A DNA stretch of 64,000 nucleotides from Streptomyces sp. NBC_01445 (GTDB lineage Bacteria > Actinomycetota > Actinomycetes > Streptomycetales > Streptomycetaceae), in NCBI RefSeq assembly GCF_035918235.1, contig NZ_CP109485.1, positions 9,145,001 to 9,209,000 on the forward strand. Direction: 5' to 3'. How positions within the stretch are numbered: the stretch's first letter is position 1; each line of letters starts with the position of its first letter. Made by a program: the position numbers and the translations under genes. This document shows, piece after piece, positions 8,419 through 17,550 of the stretch. The notes beneath the pieces are model-generated. The model searched no databases. It had not been told where the DNA came from and was given only the letters and a program-made list of their open reading frames with translations.

Positions 8419-9366
8419 GTGCCCGAAGTACTCAAAGCCCCGCTCGTCGTCGAGTTCCCCTTCACCCGCTCGCTCGGCTCCGTCCAGAGCGCGTTCCTGA
8501 CCGGCCTGCGCGAACGCACCGTCCTCGGTGTGAAGACCACCGACGGCAAGGTCATGGTCCCGCCCGTCGAGTACGACCCCGTCACCGCGGACGAACTCCG
8601 CGACCTCGTGGAGGTCGAGTCCACCGGCACCGTCACCACCTGGGCCTGGAATCCCGAACCCCGGCGCGGCCAACCCCTCGGCACACCCTTCGCCTGGGTC
8701 CTGGTCAGGCTCGACGGCGCCGACACCGCCCTCCTGCACGCACTCGACGCGCCGGGCCCCGACGCCGTGACCACCGGCATGCGCGTCCGCGTCCGCTGGG
8801 CCGCCGAACGCACCGGCGCCATCACCGACATCGCCTGCTTTGAGCCGTACGAGGGCGAGGCCGCGGATGCCGAACCCGCCGCGCACGACGGGCAGTTCGA
8901 CGATGCGGTTACCGGGATCGTCGCGGCGGCCCGCCTCGACTACGTGTACTCCCCGGGCCGCGCCCAGACCGCGTACATCAACGCCCTCGCCGACCGGCGC
9001 ACGGTCGGCGAACGCTGCCCGTCCTGCCGCAAGGTCTACGTCCCGCCGCGCGGCGCCTGCCCCACCTGCGGCGTCGCCACGACCGACCGGGTCGAGGTCG
9101 GCCCGGCCGGCACCGTCACCACCTTCTGCATCGTCAACGTCAAGGCCAGGAACCTCGACATCGAACTGCCCTACGTCTACGCCCACATCGCGCTCGACGG
9201 CGCCGACCTCGCACTCCACGGCCGCATCGCCGGCATCCCGTACGACCAGGTGCGAATGGGCCTCAAGGTCGAGCCGGTGTGGACCGAGGGCGGGCGCTAC
9301 CCCGACCACTACCGGCCCACCGGCGAACCGGACGCCGACTACGACACGTACAAGGAGCTGGTGTAG
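8419..9366 (+). CDS. Tandem DUF35 OB-fold protein, one zinc ribbon lost
   Basis: A 315-residue protein made of two DUF35 (ChsH2-like) units. The second unit (residues about 180-300) keeps the rubredoxin-like zinc ribbon, with CPSC at 200-203 and CPTC at 214-217, followed by an OB fold starting VGPAGTVTTFCIVNVKA. The first unit has the OB-fold part (VESTGTVTTWAWNPEP) but no cysteine pairs. DUF35 proteins bind thiolase-superfamily partners and help present acyl-CoA substrates. Two such partners follow directly. Start is GTG 8419 behind AAGGAG; the stop at 9366 abuts the next ATG with no gap, so translation is likely coupled. Confidence 0.85.
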   Translation: MPEVLKAPLVVEFPFTRSLGSVQSAFLTGLRERTVLGVKTTDGKVMVPPVEYDPVTADELRDLVEVESTGTVTTWAWNPEPRRGQPLGTPFAWVLVRLDGADTALLHALDAPGPDAVTTGMRVRVRWAAERTGAITDIACFEPYEGEAADAEPAAHDGQFDDAVTGIVAAARLDYVYSPGRAQTAYINALADRRTVGERCPSCRKVYVPPRGACPTCGVATTDRVEVGPAGTVTTFCIVNVKARNLDIELPYVYAHIALDGADLALHGRIAGIPYDQVRMGLKVEPVWTEGGRYPDHYRPTGEPDADYDTYKELV

Positions 9367-10409
9367 ATGCGAGAGGTGGCGATCGTCGCCTTCGCGCAGA
9401 GCGACCATCTGCGCACGACCGACGAACTCTCCGAGGTCGACATGGTGATGCCGGTGCTGCACCAGGTCCTGGCGCAGACCGGCCTCAGGACAAGCGACAT
9501 CGGCTTCACCTGCTCCGGCTCGTCCGACTATCTCGCGGGCCGCGCCTTCTCCTTCACCATGACCCTCGACGGCGTGGGCGCGTGGCCGCCGATCTCCGAG
9601 TCGCATGTGGAGATGGACGGTGCCTGGGCGATGTACGAGGCCTGGGTGAAGCTGCTGACCGGCGAGGTCGACACCGCGCTCGTCTACTCGTACGGCAAGT
9701 CCTCGCCGGGCTCGGTGCGCGATGTGCTCACGCGCCAGCTCGACCCGTACTACGTGGCCCCGCTGTGGCCGGACTCCGTTGCCCTGGCGGCACTTCAGGC
9801 ACAGGCCCTGATCGACGCGGGCGAGACCGACGAGACCGCGCTCGCCGGGATCGCCGCAAGGAGTCGGGAGTCCGCTTCGGCCAACTGCCATGCGCAGGTG
9901 AAGGGTTCGGTGCCGCAGGGCGACTACGAGGTGCAGCCGCTGCGCAAGGGCGACTGCCCGCCCGTCAGCGACGGCGCCGTCGCCGTGATCCTGGCCGCCG
10001 GGGACAAGGCCCGCGAACTGTGCGAGCGGCCGGCCTGGATCCGCGGCATGGATCACCGCATCGAGGCACACAGTCTCGGCGTCCGCGACCTCACCGACTC
10101 CCCGTCCTCGCGGCTCGCCGCCGAGCGAGCGGGTGCCTTCGAACGGCCGGTGGACACCGCCGAGTTGCATGCACCGTTCACCTCCCAGGAGGTCGTCCTG
10201 CGCAAGGCGCTGAAGCTGGGCGACGACGTGGCCGTGAACCCCTCCGGCGGCGCGCTCGCCGCCAACCCGGTGATGGCCGCGGGTCTGCTGCGTATCGGAG
10301 AGGCCGCCGCCCGTATCCACCGCGGTGAGTCCGACCGGGCACTCGCTCATGCCACGTCCGGCCCCTGCCTGCAGCAGAACCTGGTCGCCGTTCTGGAAGG
10401 AGACGCCCG

Positions 10410-10413
<4 letters not shown>
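9367..10413 (+). CDS. Thiolase-like lipid-transfer protein (Ltp-type), first subunit
   Basis: A 348-residue SCP-x/Ltp-type thiolase-superfamily protein. In the region where classical thiolases carry the nucleophilic cysteine it reads ISESHVEMDGAWAMYEAW, with no cysteine. The C-terminal NPSGGALAANPVMAAG loop is conserved. It is therefore unlikely to be a standard thiolase. Relatives without this cysteine include retro-aldolases that work with DUF35 partners in steroid side-chain cleavage. It starts at ATG 9367, immediately after the DUF35 stop, and overlaps the next gene by 4 bases (ATGA). I infer that the two thiolase-like chains and the DUF35 protein form one complex. Confidence 0.85.
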
Positions 10414-11612
<1,199 letters not shown>

Positions 11613-11694
11613 ACGGCTCACCGCCGCGGCCTGTCCGCCGCGCGGGCCGATCGCTAGGCTGGCGGGCGGACGACGAACCGGGAGGAGCACGGAC

Positions 11695-11937
11695 GTGGCC
11701 GAAAGCACCATGGAGCAGCACACGCTCGCGGGTTGGGACAAGCCGGACCTCGATCTGAGTGCCGCGGACTGGCATTCGAGCAGCAAGGGGCTGGGGGACG
11801 TCCAGATCGCCTTCGTCGAAGGCTTCATCGCGATGCGCAATGGCGGCAGTCCCCATAACCCGTCCCTGATCTTCACGCCCGCGGAATGGGGGGCGTTCGT
11901 GCTGGGGGCACGCGAAGGGGAGTTCGATCTGACCTGA
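11695..11937 (+). CDS. DUF397-like small protein
   Basis: An 80-residue protein with the C-terminal DUF397 signature LIFTPAEWGAFVLGAREGEFD. DUF397 proteins are abundant in Streptomyces and often act with an XRE-type regulator next door, but none is adjacent here. The N-terminal part lacks the usual WxKSSYS motif and instead has DWHSSSKGLGDVQIAF. GTG 11695 is preceded by GGGAGGAG at good spacing; ATG 11710 is an alternative start. It follows the thiolase operon after an 82-base gap and is probably independent of it. Confidence 0.7.
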   Translation: MAESTMEQHTLAGWDKPDLDLSAADWHSSSKGLGDVQIAFVEGFIAMRNGGSPHNPSLIFTPAEWGAFVLGAREGEFDLT

Positions 11938-12144
11938 GCCGGGCTGACCGCGGCGGGTCCGACCTCGGCGGGCCTGGCCCGAGCCGGCCTGGCCCGAGCC
12001 GCGGTCAGGTGATGTTTCCGGCTTTTCCGGCGACATATGAAAAACGGCCCTGCCCCTTGGCCCCGGTGTGCGCGAGGCTGGGGGCAGGAACAGTCGCTCT
12101 TGCCGGGGCCCGTCGACACCGTGCCCCGGTGTCGGAGGTTGGAC

Positions 12145-13059
12145 ATGAGTACCCCGCGCCCTCTGCCCGTCGTGGCCGCCGTCGACGGATCCGAAGACAG
12201 CCTGCGCGCCCTGGAATGGGCGCTGACGGAAGCGGGCAGGCGCGGGGCGCCCGTGCAGATCGCCCATGTGCGCCAGTACGCCCCCTGGACCCAGCCAGGG
12301 GTACTGGTGTCCGGCCCGCCGGAGCCCCCGGGTGACCCGGTCGTCGACGAGGTGCGCGCCTCCCTGACCGGCCGAGGCGGTCTGCCTCCGGTGGAATACG
12401 TGACGCTGGAGGGCGCTCCCGCGGCTGTCCTGCCCGAACTCGGCGCTGAGGCACAACTGTTGGTCCTCGGCTCGCGGGGACGCGGCGGCTTCGCCAGCCT
12501 GCTGCTCGGTTCGAACGGTGTGGCGGTGGCACGGGACGCCGCCTGCCCCGTCGTCGTGGTGCCCAGGCCCGGACGCGCCGTGCACGGTGACGACGACCTG
12601 CCCCCCGGACCGCGCGTGGTCGTCGGCGTCGAGGTGGACGAGCCCGACGACACCCTCCTCGCCTTCGCCTTCGAGGAGGCCGCGCGGGGCGGGGCGCGCC
12701 TTCAGGTGATCGCGGTGTTTCCGTGGCCGGTGCTCGCCTGGACGACGTTCGGCGACTTCACGCCCACGACGGTCGACCAGGAAGAGGCCGAGCGCGAGAC
12801 GCTGACGCTGGTGAACGCGGCGGTGGCGCCCTTCCGCAAGATGCATCCCGATGTCGAGGTCGACCTGTACGTGGCGCCGGGCGACGCGGCCGGGCACCTC
12901 GTCGAGAACTCCCGCGAGGCAGACCTCGTGGTCGTGGGCCGCCACCGCCGCCGCCTCACGCGCCCCGCGCCGATGCTCGGCACGGTGACCATGGCCGTAC
13001 TGCTGCACGCGGCGAGCCCGGTCGCGGTTGTGCCGCCGGTTCTGGAAGCCGCGCCCTAG
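12145..13059 (+). CDS. Universal stress protein with two Usp domains
   Basis: A 304-residue tandem UspA protein. Domain 1 runs from about residue 6 (PVVAAVDGSEDSLRALEWAL) to residue 145 and ends in VLGSRGRGGFASLLLGS and ACPVVVVPRPG, the ATP-binding glycine pattern. Domain 2 (RVVVGVEVDEPDDT to the C-terminus) has the weaker VVGRHRRRLTRPAPMLGTVT, so only the first domain clearly has a nucleotide site. Such proteins are cytosolic and respond to starvation, hypoxia or redox stress. ATG 12145 follows GGAGG. The gene is monocistronic and meets the LRR gene tail to tail. Confidence 0.9.
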   Translation: MSTPRPLPVVAAVDGSEDSLRALEWALTEAGRRGAPVQIAHVRQYAPWTQPGVLVSGPPEPPGDPVVDEVRASLTGRGGLPPVEYVTLEGAPAAVLPELGAEAQLLVLGSRGRGGFASLLLGSNGVAVARDAACPVVVVPRPGRAVHGDDDLPPGPRVVVGVEVDEPDDTLLAFAFEEAARGGARLQVIAVFPWPVLAWTTFGDFTPTTVDQEEAERETLTLVNAAVAPFRKMHPDVEVDLYVAPGDAAGHLVENSREADLVVVGRHRRRLTRPAPMLGTVTMAVLLHAASPVAVVPPVLEAAP

Positions 13060-13074
13060 AAGATCTTCGGCGAA

Positions 13075-13785
13075 TCAGTACAGCACCACGCACCCCCGCG
13101 CCGTGAGGGCCTCGAGCAGCCCGGACGGCACGTGCATGTCGTTCCACCGGAGGTCCAGCTTCTCCAGGGCGGGCAGCGCGGCGATCCAGTCGGGCAGGTC
13201 GCGCAGCCGGTTGGACCGTAGGTCGAGCCGCCGTAGCAGCGGAAGTCCGCGCAGGGATCCGGGCACGTCGGTGAGGGCGTTCTCGCGCAGTTCGAGTTCC
13301 CGCAGCTCACGCAGGTGCCGTACGGAATCGGGGAGGGCGGTGAGGCGGTTGCCGCGCAGCCACAGCTCGCGCAGCGCGGTCAGGCCGCCGATCGATTCGG
13401 GGAGCCGGGTGAGGGTGGCGTGCTGGGCGCGCAGCTCCACGAGGCCCTTCATCGAGCCGATCGATTCATGGAGTCCGGTGAGCGCGTTCTCGCCGACGTT
13501 GAGATAGGCCAGCCGAGAGAGCCTGCCGAGCGAGTCCGGGAGCGCGGTGAGCTCGTTGTCGTGCAGGTAGAGGAAACGGGTCAGGCTCGTCAGGTCACCG
13601 AGCGTGTCCGGGACCGAGGCGAGGCGGTTGTGCCCGAGATCGAGAGTGTGCAGGTGGGGGAGCGATCCGATGCGGTCGGGGAGCCGGGTGAGTGCGTTGT
13701 CGGGCAGGAGGAGAACCTCCAGGCGGGGGTGGTCCCACACCTCGTCCGGTACGTCTCTCAGGCCCGCCCGCCAGTACGAGAGCAC
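13075..13785 (-). CDS. Leucine-rich repeat protein
   Basis: A 236-residue protein built almost entirely of bacterial LRRs of about 23 residues, of the form LxxLxLxxNxLxxLPxxIGxL. About nine units can be read from LEVLLLPDNALTRLPDRIGS to LEKLDLRWNDMHVPSG. There is no signal peptide, so it should be cytosolic; LRRs usually bind proteins. I choose GTG 13785 because GGGGAGG lies 6 bases upstream. The frame is open far upstream, but that part overlaps the divergent CGNR gene. No enzymatic domain is attached. Confidence 0.85.
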   Translation of the reverse strand: MLSYWRAGLRDVPDEVWDHPRLEVLLLPDNALTRLPDRIGSLPHLHTLDLGHNRLASVPDTLGDLTSLTRFLYLHDNELTALPDSLGRLSRLAYLNVGENALTGLHESIGSMKGLVELRAQHATLTRLPESIGGLTALRELWLRGNRLTALPDSVRHLRELRELELRENALTDVPGSLRGLPLLRRLDLRSNRLRDLPDWIAALPALEKLDLRWNDMHVPSGLLEALTARGCVVLY

Positions 13786-13824
13786 AGCCGGCCTCCCCCG
13801 AGATTTAATGGATGCGCGGGACCT

Positions 13825-13830
13825 TATCAT
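13825..13830 (+). promoter_or_regulatory. -10 box of a leaderless promoter for the CGNR gene
   Basis: TATCAT fits TAnnnT and ends 7 bases before ATG 13838, which predicts a leaderless transcript. The 52-base gap to the LRR start leaves room for little else, so the two divergent promoters overlap. Confidence 0.45.
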
Positions 13831-13837
13831 TAGCCCC

Positions 13838-14461
13838 ATGCGCGACATCAGCTCCGGCCCGCACAGCACGCCGCTCGCCCTGGACCTCGTCCTCACTATC
13901 CGCCACGACGGGCACGGCGGTGTCGCCGACGACCTCGACCGGCCCGAAGACCTGACGGCCTGGGTGCGGGAGCGTGCCGAGGTGCTGCCGGGCGCCGCCG
14001 GGTTCGAAGCGGACGCGACCGCGCTCGCCGAGGTGTGCGAGGTGCGGGCCGCCGTCCGCGCGCTGTTCGCCCACGCCGTGCGCCCCGGCGAGCCCAGCCC
14101 GGCGGACGCCCACCGGCTGCTCCCCGTGAGCGAGGCCGTGCGGCGGCTCAACGAGGCGGCGGCGCTCACCCCTACCGTTCCCGTCCTCACCTGGGACGAC
14201 GGCGCCATCCCCCGCGTACGCCATGAGGCGCGCACCTCCGCGTCCGCCCCCGACGTGCTCACCGCGGCCCTGGCCCGCGCCGCCGTCGGCTTTCTCGCGA
14301 GCGACGACCGCGAGCGGCTGCGGGCCTGCCACGCCCCGCGCTGTGTGCGCTACTTCCTCAAGGATCATCCCCGTCAGGAGTGGTGCAAGCCGTCCTGCGG
14401 CAACCGCGCACGGGTCGCCCGGCACCACGAGCGGCACCGCGCGGAGGCGGTACAAGACTGA
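13838..14461 (+). CDS. CGNR zinc-finger (ABATE domain) putative regulator
   Basis: A 207-residue protein with an N-terminal ABATE-like helical domain and a C-terminal CGNR zinc finger. The finger reads CHAPRCVRYF then WCKPSCGNRARVARHHERHR, giving four cysteines in two pairs plus the CGNR signature. CGNR proteins are actinobacterial DNA-binding regulators of mostly unknown targets. ATG 13838 lies 7 bases after a TATCAT box. It is divergent from the LRR gene, the nearest candidate target. Confidence 0.85.
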   Translation: MRDISSGPHSTPLALDLVLTIRHDGHGGVADDLDRPEDLTAWVRERAEVLPGAAGFEADATALAEVCEVRAAVRALFAHAVRPGEPSPADAHRLLPVSEAVRRLNEAAALTPTVPVLTWDDGAIPRVRHEARTSASAPDVLTAALARAAVGFLASDDRERLRACHAPRCVRYFLKDHPRQEWCKPSCGNRARVARHHERHRAEAVQD

Positions 14462-14669
14462 ACTCGCCGCGGGGCAGGTGGTGTTGAGTGAGGGCGCCGG
14501 CGTGGGCCCGGGCCGGCGCCCCCGGCCGGTTGCACACCGATGAGCAGACCATTGCGCCGCCGCGGGAACCCCCGACGCCCCGGGATTCGCCCGCGTCGGC
14601 CCGGTCACGACCCCGTCGGGGCCGCGGCCCCCGCGCCGCGGACCGCCCCGGTGCACGTACCATTGCGGC

Positions 14670-15170
14670 ATGTCCTTCCTCCGCCGACGCAGCTCCGCCA
14701 CACCCGCGGGTCCTGACTTCGATGTTCTCGCCATGGACCCGGGCGACTGGCCGGGCAATCTCGGCGCGGGCCTGCTGCCCGCCCCTGACGGCAGCTGCCA
14801 GGGCGTTTTCCTGCGCTACGACCTGTTCGGCGGCCGCGGCCCCGCGATGATCATCGGCAATCTCCCCGAGGGCTCGTCGGCCCGCGAGACCGCCGAGGGC
14901 GAGATCCCCTTCGAGGTCGCCCAGCTCCTTCTCGCGCTGGAGAACGACGAGGAGGTCACCGTCGTCGGCACCGAGGACATCCCGGTGATGCAGGGCGACA
15001 ACCTCCTCATCGTGCGCCGCCTCAAGCTCTCCGAGGGCCGTATCTCCTGCGTGCAGTTCGACCGCAGCGACAACGTCCTCGTGACCATCGCGGCCTGGGA
15101 CCGGCCCATCACGGACGACCTCTACGCGCTTCTGAAGCCGCTGCCCCCCGAGCTGTTCCAGCAGGCCTGA
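14670..15170 (+). CDS. Conserved hypothetical protein
   Basis: A 166-residue protein starting MSFLRRRSSATPAGPDFDVL. I do not recognise a named domain. It is acidic and probably soluble and cytosolic: there is no signal peptide after the short basic N-terminus and no membrane segment. Sequence features include WPGNLGAGLLPAPDGSCQGVFLRYD, an MIIGNLPEGSSARE segment and a C-terminal amphipathic end PLPPELFQQA. Codon use matches its neighbours. It is followed by a strong bidirectional terminator. A 208-base stretch before it holds no gene I can support. Confidence 0.7.
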   Translation: MSFLRRRSSATPAGPDFDVLAMDPGDWPGNLGAGLLPAPDGSCQGVFLRYDLFGGRGPAMIIGNLPEGSSARETAEGEIPFEVAQLLLALENDEEVTVVGTEDIPVMQGDNLLIVRRLKLSEGRISCVQFDRSDNVLVTIAAWDRPITDDLYALLKPLPPELFQQA

Positions 15171-15181
15171 GCCAGGAGAAA

Positions 15182-15226
15182 CGGCCGGGCCCGGACCTGC
15201 CCCCACGGCAGATCCGGACCCGGCCG
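15182..15226. terminator. Strong bidirectional terminator
   Basis: A 20-base arm CGGCCGGGCCCGGACCTGCC faces GGCAGATCCGGACCCGGCCG across a 5-base loop, with 18 of 20 pairs canonical. It sits between the convergent hypothetical gene and the amidase gene and can end both. Confidence 0.8.
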
Positions 15227-15239
15227 AGTCATGTGCGCT

Positions 15240-17225
15240 CTAGGCTCCCGACGGCAGCACCTGCACGTCGGCGGCCCGCACGTACGCCACCCGGTGACCG
15301 AACTGGATCTCGTAGTAGACGTCCTTGCCGCGCACCACCCGGTGCGACGTCGTGTCGAACGTCGGCGAGAAGAAGTACTCACCGGTCGTCCTGCCACCCG
15401 CGACATACCGCTGCCCCGCGAGCAGCTTGTACGGCAGCGGAGAGATCGCCTGCGGCGTGATGTCCGCCGGGTACGCCTCCTTCTCGGGGTAGGCGCGCCC
15501 GTACACGGGGACGTCGGTGCGGCCGGCCTTCGGGGCGATGACCAGGCCTGCCGCGTTCACGGCCGTGGGCTGCTTCTTCGGGTTCTTGAACCAGGCCTTC
15601 TGGCCGAGGTACCAGACCGCGGTCCAGTCGCCCTTGCGCTCCGCGACGGCGTACTGCTGGCCGGTCGACAGGCGTGCGCCCATGTCGTTCACATCGGTCG
15701 TGGAGTCCTCGCCGCCGGGCCGCAGCCCGATGTCCTTGATCAGCGGCGCGTCCTCGCTGGGCGCGGTGTACACCCGTACGGCGCCGGAGCCGTGTGCCGC
15801 GCAGGTCTCGCCCGCCTTGACGCAGCCCGTGTACACCGGCTTGTTCCTGGCGAAGTCGGGGGCGATGGTGACGAGGCCGCCCTTCGTGCCTGCGGTCGCC
15901 TTGAACGGCTTGCCCATCAGCGCGAAGTAGTGGGCCCAGTCCCAGTACGGACCGGGGTCCGTGTGCATCGTCTTGATCCCGGCGGGTGTCGTGCCGGGCA
16001 CGTTGTCATGGCCGAGGATGTGCTGCCGGTCCAGCGGGATGTCGTACTTCTTCGCCAGGTACTTCACCAGACGCGACGACGCCCGGTACATCTCCTCCGT
16101 GTACCAGGAGTCCGGCTGGGCGAGGAAGCCCTCGTGCTCCAGGCCCAGGGACTTGGCGTTGACGTACCAGTTGCCCGCGTGCCAGCCGACGTCCTTGGCC
16201 TTCACGTGCTGGGCGATGTGCCCGTCCGTGGACCGCAGCGAGTAGTGCCAGGCCAGATACGTCTTGTCCTGCACCAGCTGAAGCGTCGTGTCCCACGTCG
16301 CCTCGGTGTCGTGGATGACGATGTAGTCGATGCTCTGGTCGTTCGGCCGGTCGGCGAGGTCGTGGTTGCCGTAGTCGCCGTCCCCGAACTCCTCGTAGGG
16401 CGCCGGGATCCACTCGCACGACACGGTCGCCGGGCACTCGGTGCCGCTCTCGTCGGACTTGCGCAGGCCCATGCTCCGGACCTGCGCCGCGTCGGCCTTC
16501 AGGCTGCGGTCGGCCGCGAGCTCCACGCGCTGCCCGGCGTCCGTGGTGCGCCGCTCGCCGTCGTGGATCACGGCGAACACGTCGTTCGCGTACGTCGCCG
16601 CCGTGGCGGTGTCATCGGCGCCGGAGAATTTCGCGATCGCGCCGTACCAGTCGGCCGGGTCGGAGCTGAGGGGCTTGCCGAGGGCCTTCTGGGCCGCGGC
16701 GAGCAGGGCGGCGCCGCCGCGCACATTGGCCGCGGGGTCGGAGCGCAGCTGTTCGGCCGGGATGCCGCTGAGCTCGGCGGCACGCGTCAACGACTTGAGG
16801 CGGGCCGGGAGTTGGGAGTTGCGCGGCACCTTCGTCTTCGGGGTGAGCGCCGGCCGTGACGTGTCACCACGCGGATCGCCCTCGGCCTCGCTGTGCGCGG
16901 CCACACCGGCGAGCGCGGCGCGGGCGTCCGTGAGGTGCATGGGGCCGTAGCCGCCGGTGACGCTGGGCGCACCGCCGTGCGTGTCCCACCGGGACTGGAG
17001 GTAGGAGACGCCGAGCAGGACGCTCTGGGGCACCCGGTACTCGGCCGCCGCGGTCGCGAACGCGTGCTGGAGGCCCGCGTCCGACGCCCCCCGGGCCTCG
17101 CTCGGGGGCGCGGCGCCGAGGAGGGGGAGCAGCAGGGCCGCCGTCGCGAGCGTCCCCGCCGCCCGGGCCGCCTGGTTGGTGCGTCTGCGGGCGGCCGGGG
17201 AGCGGTCGCTGGTGGTCGAGGGCAA
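15240..17225 (-). CDS. Secreted N-acetylmuramoyl-L-alanine amidase
   Basis: A 661-residue exported protein that should cleave the amide between MurNAc and L-Ala in peptidoglycan. A signal peptide (residues 1 to about 45) is followed by a helical region (50-240) with a transglycosylase-like or substrate-recognition look (VPQSVLLGVSYLQSRW). The Amidase_2 domain (about 295-435) has zinc ligands His305 (IVIHDTEATW), His406 (ILGHDNVPG) and Asp423 (HTDPGPYWDW). The C-terminal 200 residues look like SH3-type wall-binding units. The start appears to be TTG 17225, with AGGAGG 5 bases upstream. It is monocistronic, with a promoter at 17291-17319. Confidence 0.9.
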   Translation of the reverse strand: MPSTTSDRSPAARRRTNQAARAAGTLATAALLLPLLGAAPPSEARGASDAGLQHAFATAAAEYRVPQSVLLGVSYLQSRWDTHGGAPSVTGGYGPMHLTDARAALAGVAAHSEAEGDPRGDTSRPALTPKTKVPRNSQLPARLKSLTRAAELSGIPAEQLRSDPAANVRGGAALLAAAQKALGKPLSSDPADWYGAIAKFSGADDTATAATYANDVFAVIHDGERRTTDAGQRVELAADRSLKADAAQVRSMGLRKSDESGTECPATVSCEWIPAPYEEFGDGDYGNHDLADRPNDQSIDYIVIHDTEATWDTTLQLVQDKTYLAWHYSLRSTDGHIAQHVKAKDVGWHAGNWYVNAKSLGLEHEGFLAQPDSWYTEEMYRASSRLVKYLAKKYDIPLDRQHILGHDNVPGTTPAGIKTMHTDPGPYWDWAHYFALMGKPFKATAGTKGGLVTIAPDFARNKPVYTGCVKAGETCAAHGSGAVRVYTAPSEDAPLIKDIGLRPGGEDSTTDVNDMGARLSTGQQYAVAERKGDWTAVWYLGQKAWFKNPKKQPTAVNAAGLVIAPKAGRTDVPVYGRAYPEKEAYPADITPQAISPLPYKLLAGQRYVAGGRTTGEYFFSPTFDTTSHRVVRGKDVYYEIQFGHRVAYVRAADVQVLPSGA

Positions 17226-17290
17226 AGCGGCCTCCTGGGGACGGTCCTGGGACAGATGAGCTCGACGGTGTGCGGGGCGATCGTGGGTCA

Positions 17291-17319
17291 GTGGTATCGG
17301 CTTGCCGACGATCCGTCAA
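17291..17319 (-). promoter_or_regulatory. Promoter of the amidase gene
   Basis: On the minus strand TTGACG (17319-17314) is followed after 17 bases by TACCAC (17296-17291), a good vegetative-type promoter. Transcription would start near 17284, giving a leader of about 60 bases. This is too short to hold a c-di-AMP riboswitch of the kind found before some Streptomyces wall hydrolases. Confidence 0.55.
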
Positions 17320-17550
17320 TCATGCTCAGGGCAAGGGATTTCCCATGTCAGCGCCCGTTCGGCGGGCTTTCGCCGGGGAGGCCTCACCGCCTGCGGCGCG
17401 TCAGTGGAGTGGACCAATGACCGTCCGCAAAGAGTGGGGTCGTCGTCTCGGCATACGGGAGGGCGCCGCGCGCTCACAGTGCACTCCACCTGATCGGGGG
17501 ATCGACCACGCGGCTGTTCCCCCACAGCCGGCCCGGGGTGGGCGGCGCGG
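17320..17550. other. Non-coding stretch between amidase promoter and ROK gene end
   Basis: The gap from 17226 to 17550 (325 bases) holds the amidase promoter at its left end. In the remainder I see no convincing gene, RNA or long hairpin. Short open frames here have no ribosome site and do not show the third-position GC pattern of the genes around them. Confidence 0.4.

Noticed and set aside
8284..10350. A 688-codon minus-strand open frame across the DUF35 and thiolase-like genes
   Set aside because: It is the antisense of coding DNA with strong third-position GC; the translation is Gly/Val/Asp/Arg-rich without domains, while the plus strand gives recognisable families.
15231..16859. A 542-codon plus-strand open frame opposite the amidase
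   Set aside because: Shadow of the amidase gene, with composition typical of antisense frames in high-GC DNA.
17226..17290. A c-di-AMP (ydaO-type) riboswitch before the amidase
   Set aside because: The predicted leader is about 60 bases, too short for that RNA, and its conserved elements are not visible.
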